In this document: positions 1 through 11,177 of the stretch, piece by piece | How positions within the stretch are numbered: the first letter of the stretch is position 1 | How the letters are laid out: every line of letters starts with the position of its first letter | Source: Phymatolithon calcareum | Taxonomy: Eukaryota > Rhodophyta > Florideophyceae > Hapalidiales | DNA: 64,000 bases | Assembly (NCBI GenBank): GCA_977006965.1 | Contig: OZ345381.1 | Span: forward strand, 1,302,001 to 1,366,000 | Direction of reading: 5' to 3' | Position numbers and translations under genes: made by a program | The notes under the pieces: generated by a model | What the model was told of the DNA's origin: nothing | The model's input: only the letters and a program-made list of their open reading frames with translations | The model's database searches: none

Positions 1-2922
1 CATGCACTGTACAGACTCAACCGGCTCAAAGCCGAGCGCACCGAGTACATTCACCAACTTCTTGAACCACAGCTTGGGCGCCTGCTTAAGTCCATAAATG
101 CTCTTCACAAGCCTGTAGGCCGCCCCGGGCTTATGTCCGTCAATACTGTAGCCGTCGGGTAGTGTCATGTACGTCTCTACGTCCATGACTCCATTCAGAA
201 ATGCTGTCTTGACGTCCACTTGCTCTATGTATGCGCCATCTGCCACTGCCAGCGCCACCACGAGTCGAACCATATCAAAATCAACGACAGGGGCAAATGT
301 TTCATCAAAGTCCACACCTGGTCTTTGTTTGTAGCCGTGAGCAACGAGACGGACCTTGTACCGCCCCAATGAACCATCGGCCGCCACCTTCCTCTTGAAC
401 AGGAACTTCGACGTGAGTGGCACGCGACCGCGCGGTAGCTCTACCAGCTGCAGAGTACCCATCGACACGATTGAAGCCATTTCGGCTTCTAGCGCTGCCT
501 GCCATTCATTTGCATCACTTCTGGATAGCGCCTCTTCCAGTGTCCGTGGCTCTTCAATCGCCGACGCAGCCAGATCTTTCGCGCGCCATCCCGGAATCTT
601 TTTCACTCGCTGCGGATAACGGCGAGCTGGTGTACAATCCACGGGTGTTGTATTGTCATTTCGTTGATCCGTTTCTGGGCTACTCGGTCCACTGTCTGCG
701 CAATCATCGACTGGTTCGTCTGGATCGGTGCGCGAAGTAACAGGTGCGAGGTCATCAAGCACAAACTCATCCTCGTTGACGTCATTGTGCGGCTCCCAGA
801 AATTGTTCTTGCTGTGCATATTAACTTTCGCTCCCTTCCATTCTCGTCCTGGGAATTCGTTCTCCACGGCTGAGCAGTGACGGCTCGTCACGATCTTGCA
901 CTGGTCCGGTAAGTAAACGCGGTACTTCCAGGGCGAAATACATGACAGTAGGATTCCCGGTGTTGCTTTGATGTCCAGTTTACGGCGCAGCTTGTCTGGC
1001 ATATGTACCCAGACCTTACACCCGAATGTGCGCAAGTGCGCCACAGAGGGCGCCACGCCCTTGATTTTCTCGTACGGTGACTGTGTATTGCCGCGCTTGG
1101 GCACCATGTTCCGCAGCACCACTGCTGCATTAAGGCACTCGGACCAAAATCGGTTTGGCAGCCCAGCATGTTGCAACATTGACCGAACCATTTCCATTAG
1201 TGTGCGATTTGCGCGCTCGGCAACACCATTTTCCTCGGGCGTGTACGGACTAGACGTGACATGTTCTATGCCCATATTCACAAGACATTCTCGTGCCCCT
1301 GTGTATTCACCGCCACCATCGCTCTGTATAGTCTTAACGCGGTTGCCTGTCTGCCGCTCATACCAATGAATTTCCCGCTCAAGCTCCCCAGCGAGCTCGT
1401 TCTTCGTCTTGAGAGTTTTGACACGAATGAAACCGGAGGCCTCATCAATAAATGTGGCAAAGTATCGTGCGCCACCAAGAGATAGTGTAGGGATTGGACC
1501 ACACAAGTCGCTGTGTATGACTTCACCTGACTTATTGTTCTTGTTTGTTCTGGAAATCATGGTTCCTCGGGCCATCTTGCCCGACATGCATGGTTCACAG
1601 TTGCGCGACGTCTCCATTCGCGCTTTCAGGTCCAGTCCACGCACTAGTCCGCCTTTAGCCATTCGTTTTATAGCCTCCTTGTCAACGTGCCCCATTCGCT
1701 GGTGCCACAATTCGACACCACATACAGCATCATCATCATGCGCCGCTAAGGCGCTTTCGGCTTCGTACAAGTCAATCACATACGCACCGGCTCTGCTCGG
1801 CACGACGCCTACGAACGCACCCTCCCTCGTTATTTTGCTTTGATGGCGTTCGAACTTGACGTTGTATCCGGCGCTGCAGAGCGCCGCCACAGATATGAGG
1901 TTTGCCTTCAGTTCTGGCACCAGGAGAGCATCCCCAAGCTCAATTGCAGGACCGCCCTTCTCGATTGATAATCTGACCCGCCCAATGCCGACAGCATCAA
2001 TTACGTCGTTGTTGGCCACTGTAATTCTGTGGCTGTCTGTGCGTCGAATCTCCGAGAGCCACTTGGCATCCTTAAACATGTGCCTTGTCGCACCGCTGTC
2101 TAGCAGTGCATACTCGCGGTTGCAGCTTGCCGTAGCTGTAAACGCACCAAGGACGTCGTCACTGTCCTTGCCGCCGGACTCATTCTTCTTGGCTTTCTGG
2201 TCGGCCTTTCGTTTCCAGCAGTCCTTTTTGAAGTGCCCTGTCTTCTTGCAGTAGTAGCACTTTAGCTTCCTCTTCTTGAGCGTTGCGACGTTAAGAGCTG
2301 CTTCACCGCCAGCTCCGCCGACAGCGGGTGATTTGACTTCTTGCCCCGCTGCCTCAAGTGAGGCATATTCCTGCAGAAGCCTCGAAGCGGCCTCATCCCA
2401 CTTCAGCTCCTCCTTCGTCTGGAGCGCTGCAATCGCACTCCCGAAGGGACTGTCCCTTCGTGCTCCGAAGGACTCCAAAAACAGTGTAACCAAGAGACTC
2501 TCATCGAGTGGCACATTCATGGCATCGAGCTTGCTCGCCAGCAGCTCGTATTCCGCCACATAGTCTTCCATAGCCCCACCCTGATACTTAAGCTTGGTGA
2601 GGCGCGCTTGAACCGATGCCTTGTTGTACGCATCTACCTTCGCATAGCGCTCATGGAGCGCATCCCACATGGATTTGGGTTTCTTCTTAAACTTGAGTAC
2701 AGCACTTAGCGGCTTGTCTCCCAGTGCTCGCAGCAGCGCAGAGCAAGCCTTCGTTGCCATTTCACTTTGTTCTTCTGTGAAGTCTTGCGGATCAGCTTCA
2801 ACCGACAGGATCCCGGCCGCACCCTTCTCCATGAGATATGCTTCCATCCTTGCTGCCCAAAGCAAGAAGTTATCTTGCGGGCCCCGAAACTTTGGTCCTT
2901 TGAACTTTTCCTCATACTCCAT
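1..2922 (-). CDS. copia Gag-Pol polyprotein (partial, 974 codons visible)
   Basis: The frame opens with ATG at 2922-2920 and is open to base 1. Gag occupies about residues 1-215 and is followed by a CCHC zinc knuckle (CYYCKKTGHFKKDC, about residue 220). The aspartic protease motif LLDSGATRHMF lies near residue 275. Integrase follows, with an HHCC-type module (LWHQRMGH then CEPCMSGKM) and DDE residues in HSDLCGP, QSDGGGEYTG and EENGVAERANRT. RT begins after a linker and shows VDVKTAFLNGVM and SIYGLKQAPKLWFKKL before the edge. Host function: none; it encodes retrotransposition proteins. The frame is long and free of stops over nearly 3 kb, so it looks coding-competent as far as it is visible. 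Confidence 0.93.
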   Translation of the reverse strand, partial: MEYEEKFKGPKFRGPQDNFLLWAARMEAYLMEKGAAGILSVEADPQDFTEEQSEMATKACSALLRALGDKPLSAVLKFKKKPKSMWDALHERYAKVDAYNKASVQARLTKLKYQGGAMEDYVAEYELLASKLDAMNVPLDESLLVTLFLESFGARRDSPFGSAIAALQTKEELKWDEAASRLLQEYASLEAAGQEVKSPAVGGAGGEAALNVATLKKRKLKCYYCKKTGHFKKDCWKRKADQKAKKNESGGKDSDDVLGAFTATASCNREYALLDSGATRHMFKDAKWLSEIRRTDSHRITVANNDVIDAVGIGRVRLSIEKGGPAIELGDALLVPELKANLISVAALCSAGYNVKFERHQSKITREGAFVGVVPSRAGAYVIDLYEAESALAAHDDDAVCGVELWHQRMGHVDKEAIKRMAKGGLVRGLDLKARMETSRNCEPCMSGKMARGTMISRTNKNNKSGEVIHSDLCGPIPTLSLGGARYFATFIDEASGFIRVKTLKTKNELAGELEREIHWYERQTGNRVKTIQSDGGGEYTGARECLVNMGIEHVTSSPYTPEENGVAERANRTLMEMVRSMLQHAGLPNRFWSECLNAAVVLRNMVPKRGNTQSPYEKIKGVAPSVAHLRTFGCKVWVHMPDKLRRKLDIKATPGILLSCISPWKYRVYLPDQCKIVTSRHCSAVENEFPGREWKGAKVNMHSKNNFWEPHNDVNEDEFVLDDLAPVTSRTDPDEPVDDCADSGPSSPETDQRNDNTTPVDCTPARRYPQRVKKIPGWRAKDLAASAIEEPRTLEEALSRSDANEWQAALEAEMASIVSMGTLQLVELPRGRVPLTSKFLFKRKVAADGSLGRYKVRLVAHGYKQRPGVDFDETFAPVVDFDMVRLVVALAVADGAYIEQVDVKTAFLNGVMDVETYMTLPDGYSIDGHKPGAAYRLVKSIYGLKQAPKLWFKKLVNVLGALGFEPVESVQCM

Positions 2923-3021
2923 GTCTATAGTTTCAGACGATGCTCAGAGTTCAGCCAACCCAACACACAAGGGTAACACGGATCCACGTTCCCGAAATGA
3001 CTTAATAACCGACCTTAGCCA

Positions 3022-3041
3022 GCGCTGCTGGGCCCATAACC
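3022..3041 (-). other. primer-binding site, half-tRNA initiator Met type
   Basis: Next to the LTR the minus strand reads GGTTATGGGCCCAGC. This is complementary to the anticodon stem-loop of initiator tRNA-Met (plus strand GGGCCCATAACC, with CAT as anticodon), not to a tRNA 3' end. Drosophila copia and relatives prime from such a cleaved half tRNA. The match and the position are seen in the sequence; the use is inferred. Confidence 0.75.
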
Positions 3042-3894
3042 TGTTAGTTGAGATAGGTTTTGCAAGGTCGAGTGTGTTATCAAACTTTACTGAAGACGTC
3101 GTGCTGCTCACTTAAATGGAGTTCCTGAGCGTGATCTAGTTCCTAGCAGTTACTAAAAGCGCTCACCACGTTGCGCGTGTCCCTTACACAAGGCGTGCCG
3201 TGGCTCATGTTAACCGTTAGCCTGATGGGTCGTCTTGTACCAAAACCTGCAAGTAGGTCTAATACCTTGGTCTTCGCATTAGTACATTCGTCGTGGTGCC
3301 CGACGGTGTCCTTGTCGCCTATCCAATAAATGTGCATTCCGCAGGGATACCGCCACATTGATCAGCCTCCCTTGCCATGTGCTGCGCCACGCACATCCTG
3401 ACGCGGTGTTCGACAACGGATTTTGTGTAAGTGCAACCGATGCGTGTCGCGCAACGTGGGCACACGCGCGGAGCACGTGTCGTAGGCCATGTCCAGGCCC
3501 ACGTGTGAGTGTATGCCAAGAGCGACTTGTCAACACAATCCGGTACAAGCCGAAGTCTACTCTCATTTGCACCTCAAGGAGCTTTCCTGGCCCTACACGG
3601 CGTAGCCTCGCGCTCGAGGTCGATCGCCACGACCGCTTGTGTTCCCGCAAGACTATGGACTGTGCTCCAGGGGTGATCTACACGCTTTCTCTGTCTGTTG
3701 TCTGTTGCTGAAAAAGATTGGGAAGAAGTCAGCTATTGAGTTTGAACAAGCATATCTCCAAAACGTTGGCGTGTCTTTCTTTCCTCCTCTTTCCGTCTAG
3801 TCTCTCCCGCTCTTTTCTTCTCTCTCCTCTCTTGGGCTTTCTCTCCCACTTGGCGTCCGGTTCTATTGGAGCCTGGCGCTACAGTAGACTAACA
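3042..3894 (-). repeat. copia 5' LTR (853 bp)
   Basis: The LTR is bounded by perfect 6-bp inverted ends, TGTTAG at 3042 and CTAACA at 3889-3894. It abuts the primer site on the inner side. The expected 5-bp target copy on the outer side would be CGCAA (3895-3899), but its partner is outside the window. A diverged copy of the 3540-3885 part occurs at 39110-39403. Confidence 0.8.
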
Positions 3895-4171
3895 CGCAAG
3901 AGTAGCGCGTGGCAAGGCGTCCTGCACAATGTTTCATTATCTTTCACGTGGGCTGCTTAGGTTTGTGTACAAGCCGGAGGAAGGTAGTCATGGTAATAGA
4001 CTCTAACATTGAGCATCAGTCTGTCGATGTATCCAATCTGGAGAAGCATAAAAGCTCCAGCTGCAATAACTTCCTTTTACACTTATACTAAGCGTGCTCG
4101 TAGGGGGATCGAAGCAACAAATGTGGTCAGGTCCTCCTGATAGGAGGGATATACTTGTTCAAATTCGATAA

Positions 4172-7100
4172 CTATCTAGGAGTTTCCTTCCCGTTCACCC
4201 TCCTCACCTTTAACCTCAACGAATCAATAAGCTTGGAATCCCGAGATCCCGGTTTCGTGTTGCTCAACCGCTCATGTGCCCTTCTTGCCGCCGACAACTG
4301 CGCAAGCTTTTTTGAAGTGGCTCTTGCACTGGCGACGACTTTACCCGCAATTTTCACCACACATTCAAAATTGTGACGTTCGTCGTTCACCTCGACGAAG
4401 CCGTACAGCGGTTGACTCCTTATTTGCAGCGTCTGCTTGACAAAAATCTCCAGCTTTTTTGTGGGAAGCATGATGCCCTTCATGAGGTCTGCCCGCGTCA
4501 TCAGTGTTTCCCGAAGGAGCTTCATTGAGACATTCCACGCCGCCTCGAGACCAGAATCGACGAGAATGGCTCCAAGAATCGATTCGAAAATGTCGCCAAG
4601 AACCTTCGGTGCTGCGCAGCTCCCGATATCTAGTAGCTCTTCGAAGCGAGAAATTTCCATCTTCAGAGGCTCGCTGGTCAAGAAAATGTTTTTGTGAAGG
4701 CCGAAATGCAAGGTCACTCGTGCAAGCCTCTCGTTGCTTACAATTTGACTTTTGAGGTGCGTCAGCTCGTTGGGTCCCAACAGGGGGTACTTATCGTACA
4801 AGTAGAGTACAACGCAAAAATCGACAACAGCATCTCCGAGAAATTCCAGCCGTTGAAAAGATTGACATGACTCCGTATTGTAGGATCCGTGCGTCAGGGC
4901 GCACAAAAGCAAATGTCTGCGCTTGAACTTGTACCCCAGTACTTTTTCAAGAGGGCCAAATTCCTCTTTCCAAGGCTTCTCGGGACGAGACAACCTGGGA
5001 TCACGAGGAAAAGCTCCCGGGACAATCCCAGTGGGTGCAGGTGAGCCCCTTGGATGAAGAGAATGTATCGCCGACAGCAAAGTCTCCTTGTGTGTCGGTT
5101 CGGGGCCTTCAACGATACCGAACACTTCCAAAAATTTCACACCTTTTTCGTAGGCTCGTTTGATTGCGCCTACGGATAGCATTGATACACTCTCGCCGTG
5201 CTGTACTTCATCGGGTCCACCATCGGGACCCGCGACGTCTGCAGAGCTCGTCAGGTCTATAATTTCTGTTCGTTCGACATGGTATTGTTCTGAGCCGCTC
5301 ATGTAGACCACCCCACAGAGAGCCTCGACGACATCTGCCAGGCATTTCTTATTCAGAACAACCACTCGGCCTTCGCGATCACACCCTGGCGGATGCCAAT
5401 TCTTCACATACTGTTGTTCAAAATACAGGAATTTTTCGAGTTCGTTTATGCGCGCTTTTCGCCTCAATGCATCATTCGATATAATGCTTGTCCTCTCGGC
5501 ATGCATATGCCCTTCCTCGTAATGTGGATGAGCGGTGAAAACACGCAGAGTGCTTGAGAGTTTCAGAACAGCATCCCCAAGAAATTCTAGTCGTTCGTAG
5601 CTGAACGAAGCATCGACTGAAGAGCACGTAACAGCTTGTGCGAGCAGCTTCAGCGGAACTGGAACGCCAACCTTCTCCGCAAAAAGGTCTCGGAGCTCAC
5701 ACAACAGGACATGGCGCTCCAAAGCCATGAGACAGGATGGTAAAAACATTGCCCCAATGGATATCGGATGCACGCGACAAAGCTCCGGTACCATGCACCA
5801 TGTTGCTTTCTTGTTCGCTGCTTCAACAACGTCGTTAAGGACTTTTTTCGCCGGGGTGCCTCGGAGTGTATCGATAAAGTGTTCCATACTCAGTCGAGGA
5901 GGATCCATTGTTGTTAGTAACGCCTGATCCAAACCTTGAAGTTGGATCATTCGAGAATCCTTGTGGAAATCTTCGTGAGTTTGCAGGATTCTACCAAACC
6001 AAAATTCGCGCCCTTTTTTTCTGTTACTGAAAGCCGAAAAAGTTTGCTTTGGTCCAAGTCCACCGGTGCTGCGTTTCGGTTTACGTCCAGTCAAATTCGG
6101 CGACAGCGGCAAGGGGGGTGCTACTAACTTGGAGGGTGCCGCTGGAACGTCTTCTTCGCTGTCCATTGTTAAGTCAATGGTATCGATGATACTCGCATTA
6201 GCTGCTGTTTTGGGAATGGGCTTCTTCAAAATTTTCTTTTGAGCTTCCGCGGAAGCCGGCTTTTCTCTTACCAAATAAGGACATCTCGATGTGAGGCCTT
6301 CTGGATCCTCCTCCTCTTCAGTGTTTACCAAACTGGCAATGTGCTTATCAGGTTTAAAGGTACCATCTGCATTCAGAGCGAATCTTTTGTTACGGAAAAC
6401 GTACGATAACGGAGATAGGTCATACCGAAGATTTCCGGCGAGAAGAATTCGCTTTCGCGCACATATGACGTAGATCAAGTTGCTGCGTAGATCATCCGCA
6501 TGCTCGTCCAGTACAGTACGTGGGACCGGAGATGAGAAGAGTTCAGACTTAATTTTCGTCGTGTCCTTTCGAAACTGAGCAACGGTTGCCGAGATTTGAT
6601 CCCAGTTAATGAAGCCACGATCGCTTTGAGAATATATTCGTCGACTTTTCTTCCGTACGAAAGAAAAGCTTGACGACCTTGATCTCTGACGCTTGCTGGA
6701 GCTTGTTTTCCTGATCACCGGGACTACTAAGTAGTTGCGCAAAAAAGCACGATCTTCCTTCAAATGCTTTCCCCACACGAACGAATGAAACTCGATATCT
6801 TGCAGAACACTTGAAAATGTGGCAGCCACGAAGTGCTGTGCTTGATCGATTTGTGTTGGAGTCAGATTGATCTCTCCTAAGAAGACAAGACCAACAGTCC
6901 CAACCTTGTTATTAACATTATACAGAAAGCCTAAATCTCCCATAGAAATGTTCAGGTCTCGCGGGTTCAGCTTGCGAGAGAGAATAACGCCATAATCTTC
7001 AAGTCCACCTGGATTGGATATCTCTTGTACTTTGGAACGGAAATATCGGTCATCCTTTGCTCGTTGGAGTCTCAATCCATACAAGTAACACTGAGTACTT

Positions 7101-9220
7101 CCATCCACTTGTGGACCGACAAGAGCATTTGCAGTACGCACAGTATTTGCAATATTTTCACCATCTGGTAAACCACTTTGCATAACTTGGCCAACAGCGT
7201 CACGTTCACAAAAACGAACAGACTTCTGTTTTTTGTCCGGCTGTAAAGAAATCCCTCGTGTCTGTGAGGATGGTGCGGCATCGGGTGTGGGACGGACAGG
7301 TTCAACGAGATCTAAACCATTACGAGACAGTTCACAAGTGGCCTTGCCAAGCGGTTCCGCAACCGGTCTTTGGGCTTCGGGTGCATGACCATGTTCCAAT
7401 TGTTCACGAGAGGCCTCACAAAACGGTTTGGCGACTGACCTACGTGTTTCTTTTGTCTGTACATCCTCCGAATGTTGCAGTGGCGCTTCAGCACTCGCCA
7501 CAACTGGTACCTCGAAGAGTTCCTCCAAAGCAGGAAAATTTAAGTCAAACGGATTAGGAAGACCTGGGGTTGGACTTTCGAGTGCATTCACATGCTCCGG
7601 CGGATGCTCCTGCGGAGAGGCATGTGGTACATCTGAATTAGAGTCAACCGGCATTGGACGCTCGTCCAAGCCAGGGGCACGCTCACCATCACCATCCACG
7701 TCGTCCACATCATTTGGAGCATCCACTTCTTGAGTGGAATCCTCTCTTCTGCGTTTCCGACTAGTTCCCTTCGACGTGCCAGGATAAACCCGTTTCGGCT
7801 TGAAAACAATCACGCGACACCGACCACCACCACCATCCTCATCGGGATTCACCAAGGACCCATCGAATCGGATCACGAATGGGCATGGGGGAATCGGTCT
7901 CCGGCTCCTTGAAATACGATCGATGTTGGAGCTTGCCACAATAAGCACATTTGCATCGCCTGATCCGAAGTCATCCACAGCTTCATTATCTGTCTCCTCG
8001 CCTTGCCATCCTTTCTCTTCATTCTCGGCACCCAGGCCTCGTTCCAGTGCCTTGGCACTATCCTCGTCACCGAGAATAACCCTGCACACAATACCATCAA
8101 AACCGCGCAAGTCCGAAATGATTGCATGTAGCGCGACGGCGACAACTGGGTGACCTGCGTGTACGACGGCCATTAAATTGTCTTTGTCTGTCGATGCTTC
8201 ATATGCGTTTCGGAGAACATGTAGAAGGGCGATGACCTTTGGCGTCAGCCCATGTAACGCCGTTGCTGGAGAAGTTTGGTTTGCTGATATTTCGTTCATG
8301 TGCTGGTCATACAAGAAGTACAAGTTGCGACGCTTCAAAAAGTTCTCGTAGCATACAACAGCCCGATCGCCAAGCTCGTTAACCAATATCTCATAGTCTG
8401 AGCTGTCGGGTTTACAGGTGTCTCCCGTACGTTGCCAATATGTCACATGTTCGACATCTACCAGGGGTGCATTCGGGACACCTTGGGCGAATTTTTGCAC
8501 ACAGCGCCAGATCGGGCCCCTCCAGTTATCGGACGGAAATTCCACATAGAGATTTTCCTCAATGGGTGCAACAATGAGAGCATCATCAGGCACTGTCGCA
8601 ATTGCCAACACACGAGGTCTCCGATTGTCAGTCAAGCATCTGTAAAACTCTCGCATGATGACGGAAAAACAGTGCGCCTTCCCATGCGTCCTTAAACGTT
8701 GTGCCTCGTCAAATACAATCAAAGAAATACGCAGCATAGCGAGATGTCCGGACTTCAGTTCTTCAAGAGCGTGTCGGTCACGGGCAATAACGACATCATG
8801 TGTGGAAAACAGGTGTTCAATCACCTTTTTCGAGCGCCGCCACGACCCATTACTCCGACGTGGAGCCTGGGGCGGGTCAGCAAATGTAACTCGAAGATCC
8901 GTATGACTGCAAAGTAAGTCACGGAAATCTCTGGCGCGCTTTTCGTGCGCAACGAGCACGACAACGGCGCGACGCGGCGCCAAGGCGCTGACACCAGAGC
9001 TGCGGCGGCGGTCGCGCTCTCCTACACAGCATTGAGCAATGGCTTCGACGACCGCGCGTTCCGCGGCTGTTCGGGTGTAGTTGCGGCAGAAGCCCGGAAT
9101 GAAAACAGCTGTGTTTTGCATAGACAGTCGCGAAATGTGCTGTAACAGACGAGCGCAGTCCTCACGAGGCGGTTTAGCGACGTCGCCGCCGTCAGGAGAG
9201 AGACCGAAGAAGGAAGTCAT
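4172..9220 (-). CDS. DCL: Dicer-like ribonuclease III with degenerate helicase
   Basis: It encodes about 1,682 residues without introns. The first ATG of the frame is 9220-9218; the frame itself opens at 9259 with GTG. Dicers cut long dsRNA into small RNAs. The N-terminal helicase region is eroded: the Walker A position (about residues 39-52) reads VFIPGFCRNYTRTA without GK[S/T], and motif II (171-174) is DEAQ. A long acidic, low-complexity linker (about 480-700) follows, then a platform/PAZ-like region (about 720-1000). RNase IIIa has ERLEFLGDAVLK (about 1209) and KCLADVVEALCG (about 1292). RNase IIIb has QRLEFLGDAVVDF (about 1456) and KVLGDIFESILGA (about 1539). All acidic catalytic positions are kept in both. 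A dsRBD-like tail covers about 1590-1650. Two RNase III domains rule out Drosha-free bacterial RNase III. The helicase changes suggest ATP-independent cutting (inference). Confidence 0.93.
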   Translation of the reverse strand: MTSFFGLSPDGGDVAKPPREDCARLLQHISRLSMQNTAVFIPGFCRNYTRTAAERAVVEAIAQCCVGERDRRRSSGVSALAPRRAVVVLVAHEKRARDFRDLLCSHTDLRVTFADPPQAPRRSNGSWRRSKKVIEHLFSTHDVVIARDRHALEELKSGHLAMLRISLIVFDEAQRLRTHGKAHCFSVIMREFYRCLTDNRRPRVLAIATVPDDALIVAPIEENLYVEFPSDNWRGPIWRCVQKFAQGVPNAPLVDVEHVTYWQRTGDTCKPDSSDYEILVNELGDRAVVCYENFLKRRNLYFLYDQHMNEISANQTSPATALHGLTPKVIALLHVLRNAYEASTDKDNLMAVVHAGHPVVAVALHAIISDLRGFDGIVCRVILGDEDSAKALERGLGAENEEKGWQGEETDNEAVDDFGSGDANVLIVASSNIDRISRSRRPIPPCPFVIRFDGSLVNPDEDGGGGRCRVIVFKPKRVYPGTSKGTSRKRRREDSTQEVDAPNDVDDVDGDGERAPGLDERPMPVDSNSDVPHASPQEHPPEHVNALESPTPGLPNPFDLNFPALEELFEVPVVASAEAPLQHSEDVQTKETRRSVAKPFCEASREQLEHGHAPEAQRPVAEPLGKATCELSRNGLDLVEPVRPTPDAAPSSQTRGISLQPDKKQKSVRFCERDAVGQVMQSGLPDGENIANTVRTANALVGPQVDGSTQCYLYGLRLQRAKDDRYFRSKVQEISNPGGLEDYGVILSRKLNPRDLNISMGDLGFLYNVNNKVGTVGLVFLGEINLTPTQIDQAQHFVAATFSSVLQDIEFHSFVWGKHLKEDRAFLRNYLVVPVIRKTSSSKRQRSRSSSFSFVRKKSRRIYSQSDRGFINWDQISATVAQFRKDTTKIKSELFSSPVPRTVLDEHADDLRSNLIYVICARKRILLAGNLRYDLSPLSYVFRNKRFALNADGTFKPDKHIASLVNTEEEEDPEGLTSRCPYLVREKPASAEAQKKILKKPIPKTAANASIIDTIDLTMDSEEDVPAAPSKLVAPPLPLSPNLTGRKPKRSTGGLGPKQTFSAFSNRKKGREFWFGRILQTHEDFHKDSRMIQLQGLDQALLTTMDPPRLSMEHFIDTLRGTPAKKVLNDVVEAANKKATWCMVPELCRVHPISIGAMFLPSCLMALERHVLLCELRDLFAEKVGVPVPLKLLAQAVTCSSVDASFSYERLEFLGDAVLKLSSTLRVFTAHPHYEEGHMHAERTSIISNDALRRKARINELEKFLYFEQQYVKNWHPPGCDREGRVVVLNKKCLADVVEALCGVVYMSGSEQYHVERTEIIDLTSSADVAGPDGGPDEVQHGESVSMLSVGAIKRAYEKGVKFLEVFGIVEGPEPTHKETLLSAIHSLHPRGSPAPTGIVPGAFPRDPRLSRPEKPWKEEFGPLEKVLGYKFKRRHLLLCALTHGSYNTESCQSFQRLEFLGDAVVDFCVVLYLYDKYPLLGPNELTHLKSQIVSNERLARVTLHFGLHKNIFLTSEPLKMEISRFEELLDIGSCAAPKVLGDIFESILGAILVDSGLEAAWNVSMKLLRETLMTRADLMKGIMLPTKKLEIFVKQTLQIRSQPLYGFVEVNDERHNFECVVKIAGKVVASARATSKKLAQLSAARRAHERLSNTKPGSRDSKLIDSLRLKVRRVNGKETPR

Positions 9221-11177
9221 GGCGGAGCTTGAAGAAACGAGCCGCTTCCGGGAGTGCACTGGAATCGTTGGAGGGAATTTGCGAGGATGTCGGCCCCCGC
9301 GGTTTGTCGCCCGGGTAAGGCTGGGTGGAGGGCATCAAAAGGCATGGTGGGGAAAACATAGTGATGCAGGGGAGCAAACTGAAGGAACACGAGATCGAAT
9401 GGAGCCTGGGCAGGACGTCTTTCGTACAGTACAATACCCTCTCATGGTTACTTTTTCCTAGAACACGTGTAAAAACATGAAAAGCTGTGCAACAGGTCTG
9501 CTACAGTACTGTTTTGGATCTAAATATTATGCCGTACAGTACTTCCTCCAATGTCCATCCCGCTGAGCGCCCGCACCTTTGCTCCCGCCTTGAACTGATT
9601 GTTGTATCCCCACCCACCCTTGCATCGAGATGCCTCGTCACCGTCCTGCTCTGTTATTCCAGAGCAATCTCATCGCGCTCAGCACCCGCCCCTCACCAGT
9701 CTCCCGCTTTGTCAGACTAGAGCTGGCTTTTTGCAGACTTGTGGGTTTTAGTTTCATGTGTACCGAACCAAACCAAACCTGGATGGCTAAGGCAGAGGCC
9801 GAAGGAAGTTTGGAGCAAATCTCAGCGAGTGCGTCGAACCAGGTAGTAGTGAAAGTCTAGTAATGATAATTTGAAAATGCAGGGAGTACGAATTTTGCAG
9901 ACTTTGCTCCATTTTAAAGTCTGCTGACAGGGATTCTGTGCTGATCCAATATTGCAGGTCAGTCGTACTCCTCTGTTTCTTCGGGCTGATCATGCATTGC
10001 GGGGATTCAGAGAATACAAGTACAGTATTGAACATAATACATTCAGTGCAATACAAGTTTGTGTGTCCTACTTTTGAACTTGCATAAAATCGCAGATTTC
10101 GAATATGAGAGGCGAGGGTAGAAGACTTCATTCAGTATAATATCCTCTTATAGTGGGCAGTCGTTAACACGACCGTGTGTGCATGAGAGGCCAAACGATA
10201 TTTCGACGATGTATTTAATAAGACGTCCAGTTGCATCTTATAACCTCCCGTGCGCAGCCGCGTAAATGTTGATCCATCAGTGATTCCGACGATTCAAATA
10301 TTCGGAGGGTAAGGGATTAGCAGTTTGCTCCTCGGACGAACAGAAGAATGTGTCCTAGGCACATTCGTCGCATTCCTGGGGACCTTGATGGTATCCTTTT
10401 CATCTACAATAGAATCAGGCAGGCAGGCAGGAAGGAACAAGGAGCCATATATGCTGGACCGATATTTTCGAAATCGCGGGGGGAGTATATTTCTGATTCA
10501 AATCGTCTGCAGAGCATGTGAAGGGCCACACTAGGAGAGTCTCTACTGCGCTCCGAATATTCTTGATTATTGGAGACCCCTTCAGTCAGTCCGTCCGCCG
10601 GCTCCCAAATTTGCGCGCCAGAGCTAAACGGCCCCATTTTTAATTCAAATACTGTATCTCGAAAACGACAACATCCGCCGTGAAGCGCTGGGCTTGCACT
10701 CAAGCCTGTTTCGCATCAAATGCTTCGCGTATAGGTGTACTGTCGGGAGGGATACCTATTTTTAGGCAGATTGGGTGTTAAGGTGATCTTACTACTGTAC
10801 AAGTACTGTATGTTTGATGCCTGATCTCGAGCACCCTTTCGAAAAAAGTTGAAAGTTCTTTCTAAATAAAGTTTTTCTCCTATCCAATTAAAATTCCCCA
10901 AGTGTCCTACCGCCTGTGATCTTTTGACGAGATATTCAGGATGCAAAAATTGTAGCAATCTGTCCATGCACAGATCGTGAATGAGCGGTGGATAACCTTC
11001 ATGGCCCTTCGCCCAGGAAAAGCCGGGCCAATTGCCGCCAGGCACCGCTTCAGTTCAGCTGTCCATTCCGCCGCTCGACAGCCACAGTGCTGGTTCCGTG
11101 CATCGCGGTATTAATTTCATCTTAAACCCACCATCGCCGCACATACAGTACACTCTGAATGCGTGCTCGCACCTGCG
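9221..11177. other. divergent intergenic region between Dicer and sigma factor
   Basis: No convincing coding frame was found. It should hold the promoters of two divergent genes. It is AT-richer than its neighbours and has repeated short palindromes of the type GTACAGTAC (9424-9432, 9534-9542) and TACAGTACTGT (9502-9512), with further TACTGTA/TACAGTA copies near 10020, 10795-10810 and 11150. No classical TATA element can be assigned with confidence. Confidence 0.5.

Larger units (their letters stand above)
1..3894 (-). mobile_element. Ty1/copia LTR retrotransposon, truncated by window edge
   Basis: The minus strand carries, in transcription order, a 5' LTR (3894-3042), a primer-binding site touching the LTR (3041-3022) and one open polyprotein frame that runs off the left edge inside reverse transcriptase. 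The order protease-integrase-RT defines the copia superfamily. The 3' LTR and the second target-site copy lie outside the window. No stop is seen in the polyprotein, so the element may be young or intact. Confidence 0.93.

Noticed and set aside
305-2563. Many plus-strand ORFs across the first 2.9 kb
   Set aside because: They are antisense shadows of the minus-strand copia polyprotein, which has all the domain motifs.
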